From Saccharospirillum sp. MSK14-1 (GTDB lineage Bacteria > Pseudomonadota > Gammaproteobacteria > Pseudomonadales > Natronospirillaceae), in assembly GCF_003054965.1 (NCBI RefSeq), contig NZ_MIES01000026.1, positions 930,001-994,000 of the forward strand: 64,000 nt of DNA. Reading direction: 5' to 3'. This document shows positions 18,094-27,587 of the stretch, piece by piece. The notes beneath the pieces were generated by a model. That model ran no database searches. It saw nothing but the letters and a program-made list of their open reading frames with translations, and had not been told where the DNA came from. The first letter of the stretch is position 1. Every line of letters starts with the position of its first letter. A program made the translations under genes and the position numbers.

Positions 18094-19341
18094 ATGTCGG
18101 ATGACTTAAAGCGCGACGCGCTTGAATACCACGCCCTGCCAACGCCGGGAAAACTGAGTATCGAGATCACCACACCGGCGGAAACTTCCCGCCACCTCTC
18201 GCTGGCCTACAGTCCGGGCGTTGCCGAACCGGTAAGAGCGATCGCCGAAGATCCGGAAGATGCCTTCAAATACACCATGAAAGGCAACCTGGTTGGTGTG
18301 GTCTCCAACGGCACCGCGATTCTCGGTTTGGGTAATCTGGGTGCTCTGGCCAGTAAGCCGGTGATGGAAGGCAAAGCGCTGTTGTTTAAGCGCTTCGCGA
18401 ATGTCGATGCCATCGACATTGAAGTCGACAGTGAAAATGTCGACGAGATTGTTCGTACCGTGGAGCTGATTGCTGAATCATTCGGCGGTATTAACCTGGA
18501 AGATATTAAGGCGCCGGAGTGTTTTGAAGTTGAACGTCGCCTGATTGAAAGCTGCAAAATTCCGATTTTCCATGACGACCAGCACGGCACCGCCATCGTC
18601 ACGGTCGCCGGTATGTTGAATGCGCTGGAAGTTCAGGGTAAGTCACTGGCCGATGCCAAACTGGTAGTGCTCGGTGCCGGCGCGGCAGCGATTTCCTGTT
18701 CGCGTTTGTTGATGTCCGCCGGCATGCCGCTTGAAAACATCTTAATGATTGACCGCAAAGGCGTGATTCATGCGGGTCGAGACGATCTGAACCAGTACAA
18801 GGCGGAATTCGCTAACCCAGTCACCGAAGCGCGCACCTTGGATGACGCCATCGACGGCGCTGATATTTTCCTGGGTCTGTCCGGTCCGGATATGTTGTCC
18901 GCTGAGCAGCTTAAAAAGATGGCGCCGAACCCCATCGTGTTTGCCTGTGCAAACCCCGACCCGGAAATTCGGCCGGAGCTGGCATTGGCAACGCGCGATG
19001 ATCTGGTCATGGCGACGGGTCGTTCAGACTATCCGAACCAGGTCAATAACGTGCTCGGTTTCCCCTTTATTTTCCGTGGTGCGCTGGATGTGCGCGCGAC
19101 GGCGATCAATGAAGCGATGAAGCTGGCGGCGGCCTACGCCATCAAAGAACTGGCGCGAGAAGAGGTATTGCCGGAAGTGGTGGCGGCCTACGGTGGCGAG
19201 CAGTGGACCTTCGGTCGCAACTACATCATTCCCAAGCCAATGGATGCACGATTGCTGAATCGCGTTGCCGGTGCCGTGGCGCGGGCAGCGGTTGAAACCG
19301 GTGTGGCGCGCGCGCCCTTGCCGGATAAATACAAAGCCTGA
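18094..19341 (+). CDS. maeB: NAD(P)-dependent malic enzyme, short form
   Basis: Decarboxylates malate to pyruvate with reduction of NAD(P)+. Landmarks are the N-terminal YSPGVAEPVRAIAED, the GNLGALASKPVMEGKA segment, FHDDQHGTAIV with metal and substrate ligands, and a nucleotide-binding LVVLGAGAAAISCSRL. At 415 residues it lacks the C-terminal phosphotransacetylase-like domain of E. coli MaeB (759 residues) but is complete as the single-domain bacterial form. The ATG at 18094 follows GGAAGACGG. Cofactor choice (NAD or NADP) is not settled by motif. Confidence 0.9.
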   Translation: MSDDLKRDALEYHALPTPGKLSIEITTPAETSRHLSLAYSPGVAEPVRAIAEDPEDAFKYTMKGNLVGVVSNGTAILGLGNLGALASKPVMEGKALLFKRFANVDAIDIEVDSENVDEIVRTVELIAESFGGINLEDIKAPECFEVERRLIESCKIPIFHDDQHGTAIVTVAGMLNALEVQGKSLADAKLVVLGAGAAAISCSRLLMSAGMPLENILMIDRKGVIHAGRDDLNQYKAEFANPVTEARTLDDAIDGADIFLGLSGPDMLSAEQLKKMAPNPIVFACANPDPEIRPELALATRDDLVMATGRSDYPNQVNNVLGFPFIFRGALDVRATAINEAMKLAAAYAIKELAREEVLPEVVAAYGGEQWTFGRNYIIPKPMDARLLNRVAGAVARAAVETGVARAPLPDKYKA

Positions 19342-19356
19342 TTCGCTGTTGGGATA

Positions 19357-19387
19357 CAAAAAAGCCACCCGAAGGTGGCTTTTTTTA
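19357..19387. terminator. bidirectional terminator between maeB and mrcA
   Basis: AAAAAAGCCACC-CGAA-GGTGGCTTTTTTT has runs of A on one side and T on the other, so it can end both the maeB message and the convergent mrcA message. Confidence 0.9.
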
Positions 19388-19404
19388 TGCGCGCTGATCG
19401 CGGT

Positions 19405-21927
19405 TTAAAACAGCATTTGCGGTGTGATGTTTTCGTCGCCGTTGCCAGAGTCGCCGCCATCGCCACCTGAGAAATCGATGGTTACGCTTTCGCGGCTGTA
19501 TTCGGTGGGTGCGTTCTCGGCTTTGAAGATCTCAAAGATGGCGCCGGCCTGACCCGGTTGTGCCAGTAAGCCGGTTTGTGGGTCGATGCGCACTCGCACA
19601 ATACCAACCGGCTGCGACAGATTGTTGCTCGGCTGGCCATTCAGCGCGGTTTTCATGTACTCGATCCAGCCGGGCAAGGCGGCTCGACCGCCAAATTCGA
19701 TCTGACCTAAACCCATGTTGTTGTCATAGCCCACCCAGGTAGAGGCCACGAAGTCGCCGTTGTAACCGGTGAACCAGGCGTCGACGGCGTTGTTGGTGGT
19801 ACCGGTTTTACCGCCCAGGTCATCACGTCCCAGCGCCTGATTCGCCGCCCGTCCGGTGCCGCGACGGACCACGTCTTTGAGCATGGAGTCGATCAGATAG
19901 GTGGTTTGGGGTGTTAACACCTGAGGCGCATAGCGGCGTTCTGTTTGCACTGGCTGATCGTCAATTTCGCCTTCCAGATTGAGTTCAATCGGCGCGATGT
20001 CGACACCGGTGGCGCTGCTGCTGGCGGTCTCATCCTCGCTCCAGTAGGGCGTTGGCGTTTCCGGGCACCCGCGACAAACAACCGCTGGGCTGGATTCAAA
20101 AATCACATTGCCGTTGTTGTCTTCAATGCTGGAAATGAAATAGGGGTCGATGCGATAACCGCCATTGGCGAAAACGGCGTAACCGCGTGCGACTTCCAGC
20201 GGCGAGGCGACGGTACTGCCCAGCACCAGGGTCATGTCATTAGCGAGCTTGTCGCGCTCGAACCCAAAACGTTCGGCGTAACGGCGAGCGTAGTTGACAC
20301 CGATGGATTCCAGCACCCGGATGCTCGACAGGTTGCGCGATTGGTACAGCGCCTGGCGTAACGGAATCGGCCCGAGGTAACGGTCGCCGGAATTGCGTGG
20401 TCGCCAGACATCTTCCAATGCATCGTCAGCGCGCACGATGGGAGCATCGTTAACGATGGTTGCCGGCGTGAAATCTTTATCCAGCGCAGCGGCATAAACG
20501 AAAGGTTTGAAATTGGAACCCGGCTGGCGGTTTGCCTGAATGGCACGGTTGTATTTTGACAGCAAGAAATCATAGCCGCCGACCAGGGCCTGAATGGCCC
20601 CATCGTTTGGTGACAATGACACCATAGCGCCTTGAGCATCCGGTATTTGCGCCAACTGCCAGTTACCATTCACTTGCTCTACGCGAATCAGGTCGCCGGG
20701 TACTGCAATGGAGAATGGGGTGGTGACTGCCGGCCCCAGGGTGTCGACATCAATGCGCTCGCGGGCCCATTCCATTTCGTCCAGCGCAAGCGTTGTCAGG
20801 GTGCCGTCACGCGGCAGAATCCACAGTCGGCGATCTTCGGCACGCACCACGATGGCCGGTGTCAGGCCGCCAAAACGAGGCGTGCCGTTAACCACTTCCC
20901 GCCAGTAGGCATAAGCCTCCGGTGGCGTACGGCCGGCCGTAGCGAAATGATTTTCGACGCCCAAATAGCCGTGTCGGCGGCTGTATTCGCTGAGCGTTTT
21001 GCGCAAGCCTCGAGTGGCGGCTTCCTGCAATTGCGAATTCAAGGTGGTGTGGACGGTGTACCCATCGCTGTAGGCCGCATCACCGTACCGTTCGATCATA
21101 AAAGCACGCACCATCTCGGCCAGATAGGCGGCTTCCAGCCCCGGACCGTTGCCTCGATATTGCGCACTCAGCGGTTGGCGAATGGCGGCTTCATAGCTGG
21201 CATCCGACAGATAGTTCATCTCGTGCATGCGACCGAGGACAAAATTGCGCCGGCGCAGGGCGCGGTCTGGATTGGCCAGGGGGTTGGCGGCCGAGGGAGC
21301 CTGGTGCAGGCCTGCAATCATCGCCAGCTCGGGCAGCGTCAGATCATTGATGTCGCGACCGTAGTAGACATCGGCCGCCGCCTGGATGCCGTAGGAGCGG
21401 TAACCGAGGAAATGCTTGTTCACGTACAGCTCGAAAATCTGCTCTTTGGTCAGTTCGCGCTCCATCTGGAAGGCCAGCAGAATTTCGGTAAATTTCCGGG
21501 TGATGGTTTTATCGCGTGTCAGGAAGAAGTTGCGGGCAACCTGTTGGGTGAGCGTCGAACCGCCGGGACCGTCGGTTTCACCCGTTGCCAACACCGTTAA
21601 TACCGCCCGACTGAATCCTACGGGATCGACACCAAAGTGCTCTTCGAAACGGCTGTCTTCGACGGCGGTCAGTGCTTGGATGAATTGGGTGGGAATTTGC
21701 TCGTAGTGCAATGGACTGCGGTGCTGTTCACCGAACTCAGCAATGAGTTCATTGTCAGCACTGAGGATACGCATCGGTGTTTGCAGGCGTATGTCTCTGA
21801 GCGTTTCCACTTCAGGCAGCGTGGGTGACAGATACAAATAGACGCTGGCTGAAATGAGAACCAGAGCGCAAATCAGAGCATAGAGCGTCCACAGGATGAA
21901 TTTGGTGCTATTGGCCAGAAACTTCAT
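19405..21927 (-). CDS. mrcA: penicillin-binding protein 1A
   Basis: Bifunctional peptidoglycan synthase. One membrane helix near the N-terminus (about 12-32) is followed by the glycosyltransferase-51 domain (EDSRFEEHFGVD with the catalytic Glu, and GGSTLTQQVARNFFL). A linker/OB-like part and the transpeptidase domain come next, with SxxK as GSNFKPF, an SRNLSS motif and KTGTTNN. The C-terminus is acidic and Gly/Asp-rich. The start at 21927 (MKFLANSTKF) is preferred to the open-frame start at 21960. It is divergent from pilMNOPQ, the classic arrangement in pseudomonads and relatives. Confidence 0.96.
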   Translation of the reverse strand: MKFLANSTKFILWTLYALICALVLISASVYLYLSPTLPEVETLRDIRLQTPMRILSADNELIAEFGEQHRSPLHYEQIPTQFIQALTAVEDSRFEEHFGVDPVGFSRAVLTVLATGETDGPGGSTLTQQVARNFFLTRDKTITRKFTEILLAFQMERELTKEQIFELYVNKHFLGYRSYGIQAAADVYYGRDINDLTLPELAMIAGLHQAPSAANPLANPDRALRRRNFVLGRMHEMNYLSDASYEAAIRQPLSAQYRGNGPGLEAAYLAEMVRAFMIERYGDAAYSDGYTVHTTLNSQLQEAATRGLRKTLSEYSRRHGYLGVENHFATAGRTPPEAYAYWREVVNGTPRFGGLTPAIVVRAEDRRLWILPRDGTLTTLALDEMEWARERIDVDTLGPAVTTPFSIAVPGDLIRVEQVNGNWQLAQIPDAQGAMVSLSPNDGAIQALVGGYDFLLSKYNRAIQANRQPGSNFKPFVYAAALDKDFTPATIVNDAPIVRADDALEDVWRPRNSGDRYLGPIPLRQALYQSRNLSSIRVLESIGVNYARRYAERFGFERDKLANDMTLVLGSTVASPLEVARGYAVFANGGYRIDPYFISSIEDNNGNVIFESSPAVVCRGCPETPTPYWSEDETASSSATGVDIAPIELNLEGEIDDQPVQTERRYAPQVLTPQTTYLIDSMLKDVVRRGTGRAANQALGRDDLGGKTGTTNNAVDAWFTGYNGDFVASTWVGYDNNMGLGQIEFGGRAALPGWIEYMKTALNGQPSNNLSQPVGIVRVRIDPQTGLLAQPGQAGAIFEIFKAENAPTEYSRESVTIDFSGGDGGDSGNGDENITPQMLF

Positions 21928-21979
21928 GTTTTCCCAATTAAATGAAAGGGTTAGCAGCAAGACGCCTTAACGGCCGGCC

Positions 21980-21985
21980 ATTATA
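21980..21985 (-). promoter_or_regulatory. candidate -10 box for mrcA
   Basis: TATAAT on the minus strand, 53 bases upstream of the mrcA start. No good -35 lies at the usual distance, so this is a weak call. Confidence 0.3.
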
Positions 21986-22010
21986 GGGGGAATTGCGTCT
22001 TTTTTATACA

Positions 22011-22039
22011 TTGCGCATTGATTTTACGTGCGCTGTAAT
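22011..22039 (+). promoter_or_regulatory. candidate sigma-70 promoter for pilMNOPQ
   Basis: TTGCGC (22011-22016), 17 bases, TGTAAT (22034-22039), 59 bases before the pilM start and in the mrcA/pilM divergent region. Confidence 0.45.
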
Positions 22040-22097
22040 CGGTCGCCTGTAGGGATATGGAAAAGTCTCTAAGTGATTGTTATTGAAGGGATTATCA

Positions 22098-23114
22098 GTG
22101 ACAACCTTACTCATGAAAAAGCCTGCACCGCTGCTGGGTGTGGATATTTCGTCGTCTGCAATTCGGCTGATTGAACTGACAGCGTCCGCTCGTTCACAGC
22201 GGGTTGAGGCCTATGCCTGCGAATCACTTCCTGAGGGTGTCGTGGTCGATCAGACCATTAAAGACGCCAATCGATTGAGCCAAATGATTGCCCGTCTTAT
22301 ACAACGGTCGCGCAGCCGTATCAGGCAGGCAGCGACCTTGGTTTCGGGCACCTCGGTGATTACCAAGGTGATTACCGTGGACGATCTGGCGTCGGATGTT
22401 GAACTGGAGCACCTGATTCAATTGGAAGCCGGCGCTCATATTCCCTATCCGCTGGAGGATGTCGCGCTCGATTTTGATGTGCTGGGCCCATCGTCGGAGC
22501 CCGATCGATGGCGGGTTTTATTGGTGGCCAGTCGTCGCGAAGAAGTTGAAGCGCTGGATGATGTTCTGCAAATGGCCGGGCTGGATGCTCAGGTGGTGGA
22601 TGTCGAGGCTCTGGTGCTGGAACGGGCGTTGGCACTGATCGCTCATCAATACGATGCGCAAGCTGACGATGCGGTGGCATTGGTCGATCTTGAACCGCAG
22701 CGCTTAACACTCAACGTCCTGCAGCAAGGACACATTGTCTACCGCCGTGAGCAAGCGTTGCCCAGCCCGCCGCTGACCGGTTTGTCAGCGTCGACAGCCG
22801 CCGAACCGGTCTCCGGGTCGCTGGGTATGGCGCAGGACATGATTGAAACCATCCAGCAGAATTTGCAGTTCTTTTATGCCTCCACATCGGCTTCACCCAT
22901 CAGTGGTGTATTACTGGGCGGGTCTAGTGACGGTCTTCCCGTGCTTGCCGATGCATTGTCTGAGGCGATCGGTCTGCCCGCGGAATTGGTTGATCCGGTG
23001 GCTCATCTTGAATGCGCGCCGAGGGTGAATCGTCAGCAATTGGCGAACGACAGCAGTGCCTTGATGAGGGTTTGCGGTCTGGCTCTGAGGAGTTTTGATC
23101 ATGGCCACCGTTAA
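22098..23114 (+). CDS. pilM: type IV pilus assembly ATPase-like protein PilM
   Basis: Cytoplasmic actin-like protein that binds the PilN N-terminus and links the pilus alignment complex to the inner-membrane motor. The fold starts at LLGVDISSSAIRLIEL and contains the VELEHLIQLEAGAHIPYPLEDV segment typical of PilM. The frame is open to 22077. I choose GTG at 22098 because AAGGG (22086-22090) is seven bases upstream; the later ATG at 22113 has no ribosome site of its own. The 3' end overlaps pilN by 14 bases. Confidence 0.92.
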   Translation: MTTLLMKKPAPLLGVDISSSAIRLIELTASARSQRVEAYACESLPEGVVVDQTIKDANRLSQMIARLIQRSRSRIRQAATLVSGTSVITKVITVDDLASDVELEHLIQLEAGAHIPYPLEDVALDFDVLGPSSEPDRWRVLLVASRREEVEALDDVLQMAGLDAQVVDVEALVLERALALIAHQYDAQADDAVALVDLEPQRLTLNVLQQGHIVYRREQALPSPPLTGLSASTAAEPVSGSLGMAQDMIETIQQNLQFFYASTSASPISGVLLGGSSDGLPVLADALSEAIGLPAELVDPVAHLECAPRVNRQQLANDSSALMRVCGLALRSFDHGHR

Positions 23115-23664
23115 CCTGCTTCCATGGCGTGAACGACGGCGCTATCAGCAACAACGGCGCTTTAAGCGACTGCTGCTGATGGTGGTGATTGTGGCGTTAA
23201 TCAGCCTTTGGCTGTGGAACCGACATCTGTCACAACGGTTACACCATCAGCAGCAACGCAATGCCTTTCTGCAGCAACATTTGTCTGAGTTGGATCAGCG
23301 CTACCAGCGCCAACAACGGCTGCATCAGGAACGTACGGTGCTGATGCATCAACAGCAGCAATTGGCGGGCATTTATCGCAATCCGCAGGCACTGGTGAGG
23401 TTGTTGGAAACCCTGGCGCAGACAATACCGGACGGAGTGTATCTGACCTCGCTGAACCAGACCGCCGAACGAATTGAAATGGCTGGCCGCGTCGATCAGC
23501 CGGCCAGTTTGACGCCTTTTTTGCGACAGATGAATGCATCCGATGGGTTGGCTGAGGCAACCCTGGTCACGCTGGAGACCGATTCGGATCACCCCTCGTC
23601 GATGGCCAACCACTTCCAATTGGACGTGCGCAGTGTTGACCTGACTGAGGAGGAGGCCGGATGA
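23101..23664 (+). CDS. pilN: type IV pilus inner-membrane protein PilN
   Basis: Bitopic membrane protein of the pilus alignment complex. It begins MATVNLLPWRERRR, the conserved cytoplasmic peptide that sits in PilM. One membrane helix (about 22-40), a Gln/Arg-rich coiled coil (about 45-85) and a ferredoxin-like periplasmic domain follow. ATG 23101 is preceded by GAGGAG inside pilM. Its stop overlaps the pilO start (ATGA). Confidence 0.93.
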   Translation: MATVNLLPWRERRRYQQQRRFKRLLLMVVIVALISLWLWNRHLSQRLHHQQQRNAFLQQHLSELDQRYQRQQRLHQERTVLMHQQQQLAGIYRNPQALVRLLETLAQTIPDGVYLTSLNQTAERIEMAGRVDQPASLTPFLRQMNASDGLAEATLVTLETDSDHPSSMANHFQLDVRSVDLTEEEAG

Positions 23665-24296
23665 GAAATTCAGACTTATGGAACGCCTTACGCCGGTTCG
23701 ATTATCAACATTTGGACGTCGATAACCTCGGCTCCTGGCCGTTGGCGCTGCGCGGGTTGGTGTTGGTGGGTGTCGCAGCGCTGGTGATCGGTGCTGGTTG
23801 GTTTTTGCTACTGAGCGGGCGGTATGAACAATTCAATCGTGCCGTACAAAACGAAGTGCAATTAACGCAGCAGTTTCGGCGACAGGTCGACCAGACCGAT
23901 CACCCGGCCGTACTTGACGCCGAACTGGCAACCTTGAGAAGTCATATTGAGGTAGCGCTGACCGAGGTTCCCAACCGGCTCGATTTGCCCGAACTGATCG
24001 ATGCAATCAACAGGCTTGCCGCCGGTGCGGGTCTGTCTATTGAACAAATCACCCCCGATGCTGAACGTCTGCAGGGGCGGCTGATGGCGACACCTATTCA
24101 GGTGTCCATGCGGGGTGGTTACCATTCGTTGGGGGCATTTATTGCTGAGCTGTCGACCTTACCCAGCCTCATTAGTCTGCATCGCCTGACCATAAAACGA
24201 CAGGCACCCGCTGAGCCTGGCGCATCGGCGGACAACGCTTTGTTGATCACTCTAGAGGCGCGAGCCTATCGCCAGACATCTGCAGGTGAGGAATAA
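23661..24296 (+). CDS. pilO: type IV pilus inner-membrane protein PilO
   Basis: Partner of PilN in the inner-membrane alignment complex. The 211-residue protein has a short cytoplasmic lead, one membrane helix (about 30-50, LVLVGVAALVIGAGWFLLLSG), a coiled coil and a periplasmic core domain (about 105-205). Start ATG overlaps the pilN stop, and its own stop overlaps the pilP start (TAATG), so the three are translationally coupled. Confidence 0.93.
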   Translation: MRNSDLWNALRRFDYQHLDVDNLGSWPLALRGLVLVGVAALVIGAGWFLLLSGRYEQFNRAVQNEVQLTQQFRRQVDQTDHPAVLDAELATLRSHIEVALTEVPNRLDLPELIDAINRLAAGAGLSIEQITPDAERLQGRLMATPIQVSMRGGYHSLGAFIAELSTLPSLISLHRLTIKRQAPAEPGASADNALLITLEARAYRQTSAGEE

Positions 24297-24835
24297 TGCG
24301 CCCGCTACTCACAGCGCTGTTGCTGACTACACTGTTGTCTGGCTGTGAACGCCAGACGGCCATGAGTGATCTGCATGCGCTGGTGGCCGATACCGAAGTG
24401 GCGGCGCTGGCGAAGGCGTCGTCGGATTCTCTGGCGATGGATCGCAAGGTTCGATACACAGCGCAAGACCAGCGCTCGCCATTCCAATACGCTGTGTCAC
24501 CGACGGCATCGAAAGAGCGTGCGTCGACGGCGTCGTTGAATCCTGTGGATCGAAAAGCACCGGCTAAGTTGTCGGCCGTTTCTTTGGATGACTTGACGAT
24601 GGTCGGAACCCTGAGTGGGATAAATTCTGCCTCGGCCCAGGCGTTGTTTCGCGATCGCAGTGGGCAAATCCATCGCTTGTCGGTGGGCGATCTCGTCGGC
24701 GCTCATGCTGCCCGTATCGTGTCGGTGTCTGAAGAACGGGTTGAGCTGCTGGAGAAAGTACCGCTTGAGGAGGGCGGTTGGATCTTAGAACCACGAACGT
24801 TTTTGCTGACTCAGCAGAAGCCATCAAGACTCTAA
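24296..24835 (+). CDS. pilP: type IV pilus lipoprotein PilP
   Basis: Inner-membrane lipoprotein that joins PilNO to the PilQ secretin. Signal peptide with lipobox LLSGC puts the acylated Cys at residue 17. A disordered linker (to about 95) and a beta-rich domain with FRDRSGQIHRLSVGDLVG, which contacts the secretin N-domains, follow. Length 179 fits the family. It is coupled to pilO. Confidence 0.93.
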   Translation: MRPLLTALLLTTLLSGCERQTAMSDLHALVADTEVAALAKASSDSLAMDRKVRYTAQDQRSPFQYAVSPTASKERASTASLNPVDRKAPAKLSAVSLDDLTMVGTLSGINSASAQALFRDRSGQIHRLSVGDLVGAHAARIVSVSEERVELLEKVPLEEGGWILEPRTFLLTQQKPSRL

Positions 24836-24854
24836 AAGACAAAAGAAGAACGTC

Positions 24855-26975
24855 ATGATTTTCTACAAAACACTGCGCGTTTTCATGGCAGCTGCCATTC
24901 TGGCTTCAATCAGTCTGCACGCTCAGGCGGTGGTCCTGACCAAGCTGGAAATTAACGAATTATCTGCCGGGCGTACGCAATTGGAGCTGACTTTCAATGG
25001 CACAGCGCCCGAGCCGGTTGGCTACAGCGTTGAACGTCCGGCACGCATTGCTCTGGATTTTGCTGATACCGAAAATCGATTGCCGCAAAAACGCTTTGCC
25101 GTTGGCAGTGGTAATTTGCGTAACGCCATCGTGGTATCGACGGCCGATCGAACCCGGTTGGTTCTCAGTATGGCGACCCTGATGCCCTATAACGTGACAG
25201 TGTCCGGCCGTCGGGTGCGGGTGATCGTGGGGCCGAATGTACAGCAAAGCCAAGTCACTGGTTCAACACCAGCATTTAACAATACCGTGGATCAGCACGC
25301 CGCAAAGGTCAGCTTCTCGAATCATCCGCAATCGGCTTCCAACCCGCCCATGCCGCGCCTGTTGTCAGCACACTGGCAGGGCGACCATCAGTTGCAACTG
25401 AAACTGTCGGCTGATCGGGCTCAGGCCAGAATGTATCAAGACGGCAGCACAGTGAGGCTGCGGCTGGCGCAGTATCGAGTGCCTCCTACCCTGGCGCAGC
25501 CGTGGGCAGAATCCACCTTGCCCGATGCCGTTCAGTCGATGGCGTTTTTTCAAGACGGAGACGATGCACTCCTGCACTTGCAGCTGTCCCATCCTCTCAT
25601 TATTGAAGCCTTTCAAAACGACGGTTTAGTAACCTTGGCGCTGCAACCAAACGCTGGTGTGGCCGGAGCCCTTGAAGACACGGCCGATGTCGATAACGAC
25701 ACTCGGCTGACGATGAACCTGCAAGACATTGAAGTGCGCTATGCGCTGCAACAAATTGCGGATTATGTCGGTCTGAATCTGGTCGCAGCAGATTCCGTGC
25801 AGGGCAGAATCACCTTGCGATTGCAGGACGTTTCCTGGCAGGAAGCGCTCGATTTGGTCCTGCGCAGCAAAAATCTGGATAAACGACTCAACGGCAGCGT
25901 GTTGCTGGTGGCGCCGGCTCAGGAGCTCGCAGAACAGGAGCAGTTGGCGCTGGAAAATCGGCAACGAGCGGAACAGTTAGCGCCGCTGGAAATCGATTTT
26001 ATTCAGGTTAATTACGCCAAGGCCGACGACATTCTTGGCATTCTGAATAATCAGGTCGATGAACCCGCAACGCCCGAGAAAACCAGTTTGGGTTTTTTGT
26101 CTGAGCGAGGTGCGGTGTCCATCGACAGTCGGACCAATACGCTCATTGTGCGCGATACGGCGGCCAATCTGGCCAGTATTCGTCGTGCGGTTGAGCACTT
26201 TGATGTGCCGGTGCGGCAAGTGTTAATTGAGGCGCGTATCGTGGCGGCCCGTACCTCCGTCGGTGAGCAGTTAGGCGTGCGCTGGGGCGGCAACATTAAC
26301 AGCGGCGGTAGCTCACCGGTGGTGGTGTCTGGCTCTTTAGATTCGACATCGAGCATTGGCAGTGGCTTAAACGCCTCCAATGGCCATGCTTATGAACAGG
26401 TGTACCCCGACGCTTTGGTAGTCGACTTGCCCGTCACCAACCCCAGTGCATCGTCGTTCGCCATTGGCGTTGCAGCTTTTGATTACGCCTTGGATCTTGA
26501 GCTATCCGCACTGGAAACCCGCGGCTCGGCCGAGGTAGTCTCGCAACCAAGAGTGGTGACCTCCAATGGCCAGGAAGCCTTTATCAACTCGGGGCAAACC
26601 ATCGCCTTTGATGGCGCTGAAGGGGGTACAACCTTTGTGGATGCGGGGTTGTCGTTGCGAGTGACACCACAAATTACACCCGATGATCATGTGGTGCTCG
26701 ACCTGGTTGTCACCCAGGACTCACTGGCCGCCGGTGGTGGGGCGATTGATACCAATTCGGTGACCACTCAGGTGTTGGTCGATGATGGCGAAACCCTGGT
26801 GTTAGGCGGCGTCTATCGAACCGAGACCATAACCACCATAGAAAAAACGCCATGGTTGGGTGACCTGCCGATACTCGGCCGATTGTTTCGCCGCACGGCC
26901 GATACCGAAGAGAAAACCGAATTACTGGTCTTTATTACCCCCAGTCTGGTTGCCGATTATCTTGCTGCAAACTGA
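24855..26975 (+). CDS. pilQ: type IV pilus secretin PilQ
   Basis: Outer-membrane secretin through which the pilus passes. It has a signal peptide (about 1-25), a first AMIN domain (about 28-120, VLTKLEINEL onward) that binds peptidoglycan and a second AMIN-like stretch. An STN/N0 domain (DIEVRYALQQIADYVGLNLV), an N1 repeat and the C-terminal secretin domain (about 455-700) follow, including VSQPRVVTSNGQEAFI, VLVDDGETLVLGGVY and the closing KTELLVFITPSLV. Length 706 is typical. aroK follows about 90 bases downstream without a clear terminator. Confidence 0.96.
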   Translation: MIFYKTLRVFMAAAILASISLHAQAVVLTKLEINELSAGRTQLELTFNGTAPEPVGYSVERPARIALDFADTENRLPQKRFAVGSGNLRNAIVVSTADRTRLVLSMATLMPYNVTVSGRRVRVIVGPNVQQSQVTGSTPAFNNTVDQHAAKVSFSNHPQSASNPPMPRLLSAHWQGDHQLQLKLSADRAQARMYQDGSTVRLRLAQYRVPPTLAQPWAESTLPDAVQSMAFFQDGDDALLHLQLSHPLIIEAFQNDGLVTLALQPNAGVAGALEDTADVDNDTRLTMNLQDIEVRYALQQIADYVGLNLVAADSVQGRITLRLQDVSWQEALDLVLRSKNLDKRLNGSVLLVAPAQELAEQEQLALENRQRAEQLAPLEIDFIQVNYAKADDILGILNNQVDEPATPEKTSLGFLSERGAVSIDSRTNTLIVRDTAANLASIRRAVEHFDVPVRQVLIEARIVAARTSVGEQLGVRWGGNINSGGSSPVVVSGSLDSTSSIGSGLNASNGHAYEQVYPDALVVDLPVTNPSASSFAIGVAAFDYALDLELSALETRGSAEVVSQPRVVTSNGQEAFINSGQTIAFDGAEGGTTFVDAGLSLRVTPQITPDDHVVLDLVVTQDSLAAGGGAIDTNSVTTQVLVDDGETLVLGGVYRTETITTIEKTPWLGDLPILGRLFRRTADTEEKTELLVFITPSLVADYLAAN

Positions 26976-27065
26976 CGTTCGTTCTCACCCATACCTGCCA
27001 CTTTAATACGCACTCATCACGCCAGGCATCGTTACCTGTCTGCCGGACAGTGATAAACTGACGCG

Positions 27066-27584
27066 ATGAATGACATTTCCATTATTCTGATCGGTCCTAT
27101 GGGATCGGGTAAAAGCACCATCGGTCGATTGCTATCGACGCGATTGGGCTTGCCGTTTATTGATTCCGATCGTGAAATCGAAGCACGCTCTGGCGCAGAT
27201 ATTCCGTGGATTTTTGATCTTGAAGGCGAGTCCGGATTCCGTGATCGCGAAACAGCGGTATTGGCAGAACTGGTCGATGAAGGGCGTCAGGTCATTGCTA
27301 CCGGTGGCGGTGCCATTATCCGCCCGGAAAACCGAGAATTGCTGAAATCGAAAGGTCAGGTGGTCTATCTTAAGACGTCGGTAGAGCAGCAATTGGTGCG
27401 GACAGCCAAGGATCGAAATCGCCCCTTACTGAATGGCCCGGACCCGGAAGGTACGCTGCGGCGTCTGGCCGGCGAGCGCCGTCCTTACTATGAAGAGACC
27501 GCTCACCTGACCATCGATACCAATGGTCAAACACCTCGAACGGTAGTTCGGGAAATCATCAAACAACTCAAACTGAAGCGTTGA
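27066..27584 (+). CDS. aroK: shikimate kinase
   Basis: Phosphorylates shikimate at the 3-hydroxyl in aromatic amino-acid synthesis. P-loop GPMGSGKSTIG at residues 10-20, the shikimate-binding DSDREIE, the GGG of the substrate site (IATGGGAI) and an adenine-loop RPLL. Length 172 is normal. It is followed three bases later by aroB, and the pilQ-aroK-aroB order is widely conserved. Confidence 0.96.
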   Translation: MNDISIILIGPMGSGKSTIGRLLSTRLGLPFIDSDREIEARSGADIPWIFDLEGESGFRDRETAVLAELVDEGRQVIATGGGAIIRPENRELLKSKGQVVYLKTSVEQQLVRTAKDRNRPLLNGPDPEGTLRRLAGERRPYYEETAHLTIDTNGQTPRTVVREIIKQLKLKR

Positions 27585-27587
27585 ATC

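Noticed and set aside
18094-19341. Malic enzyme lacks the phosphotransacetylase-like half of E. coli MaeB and could be truncated.
   Set aside because: Single-domain malic enzymes of about 410-430 residues are common, the C-terminus is followed by a clean terminator, and no phosphotransacetylase remnant follows.
22098-23114. The 14-base pilM-pilN overlap might indicate a frameshift in pilM.
   Set aside because: The pilM reading frame is intact to its expected length and the pilN ribosome site lies inside its end, which is normal in tightly packed pil operons.
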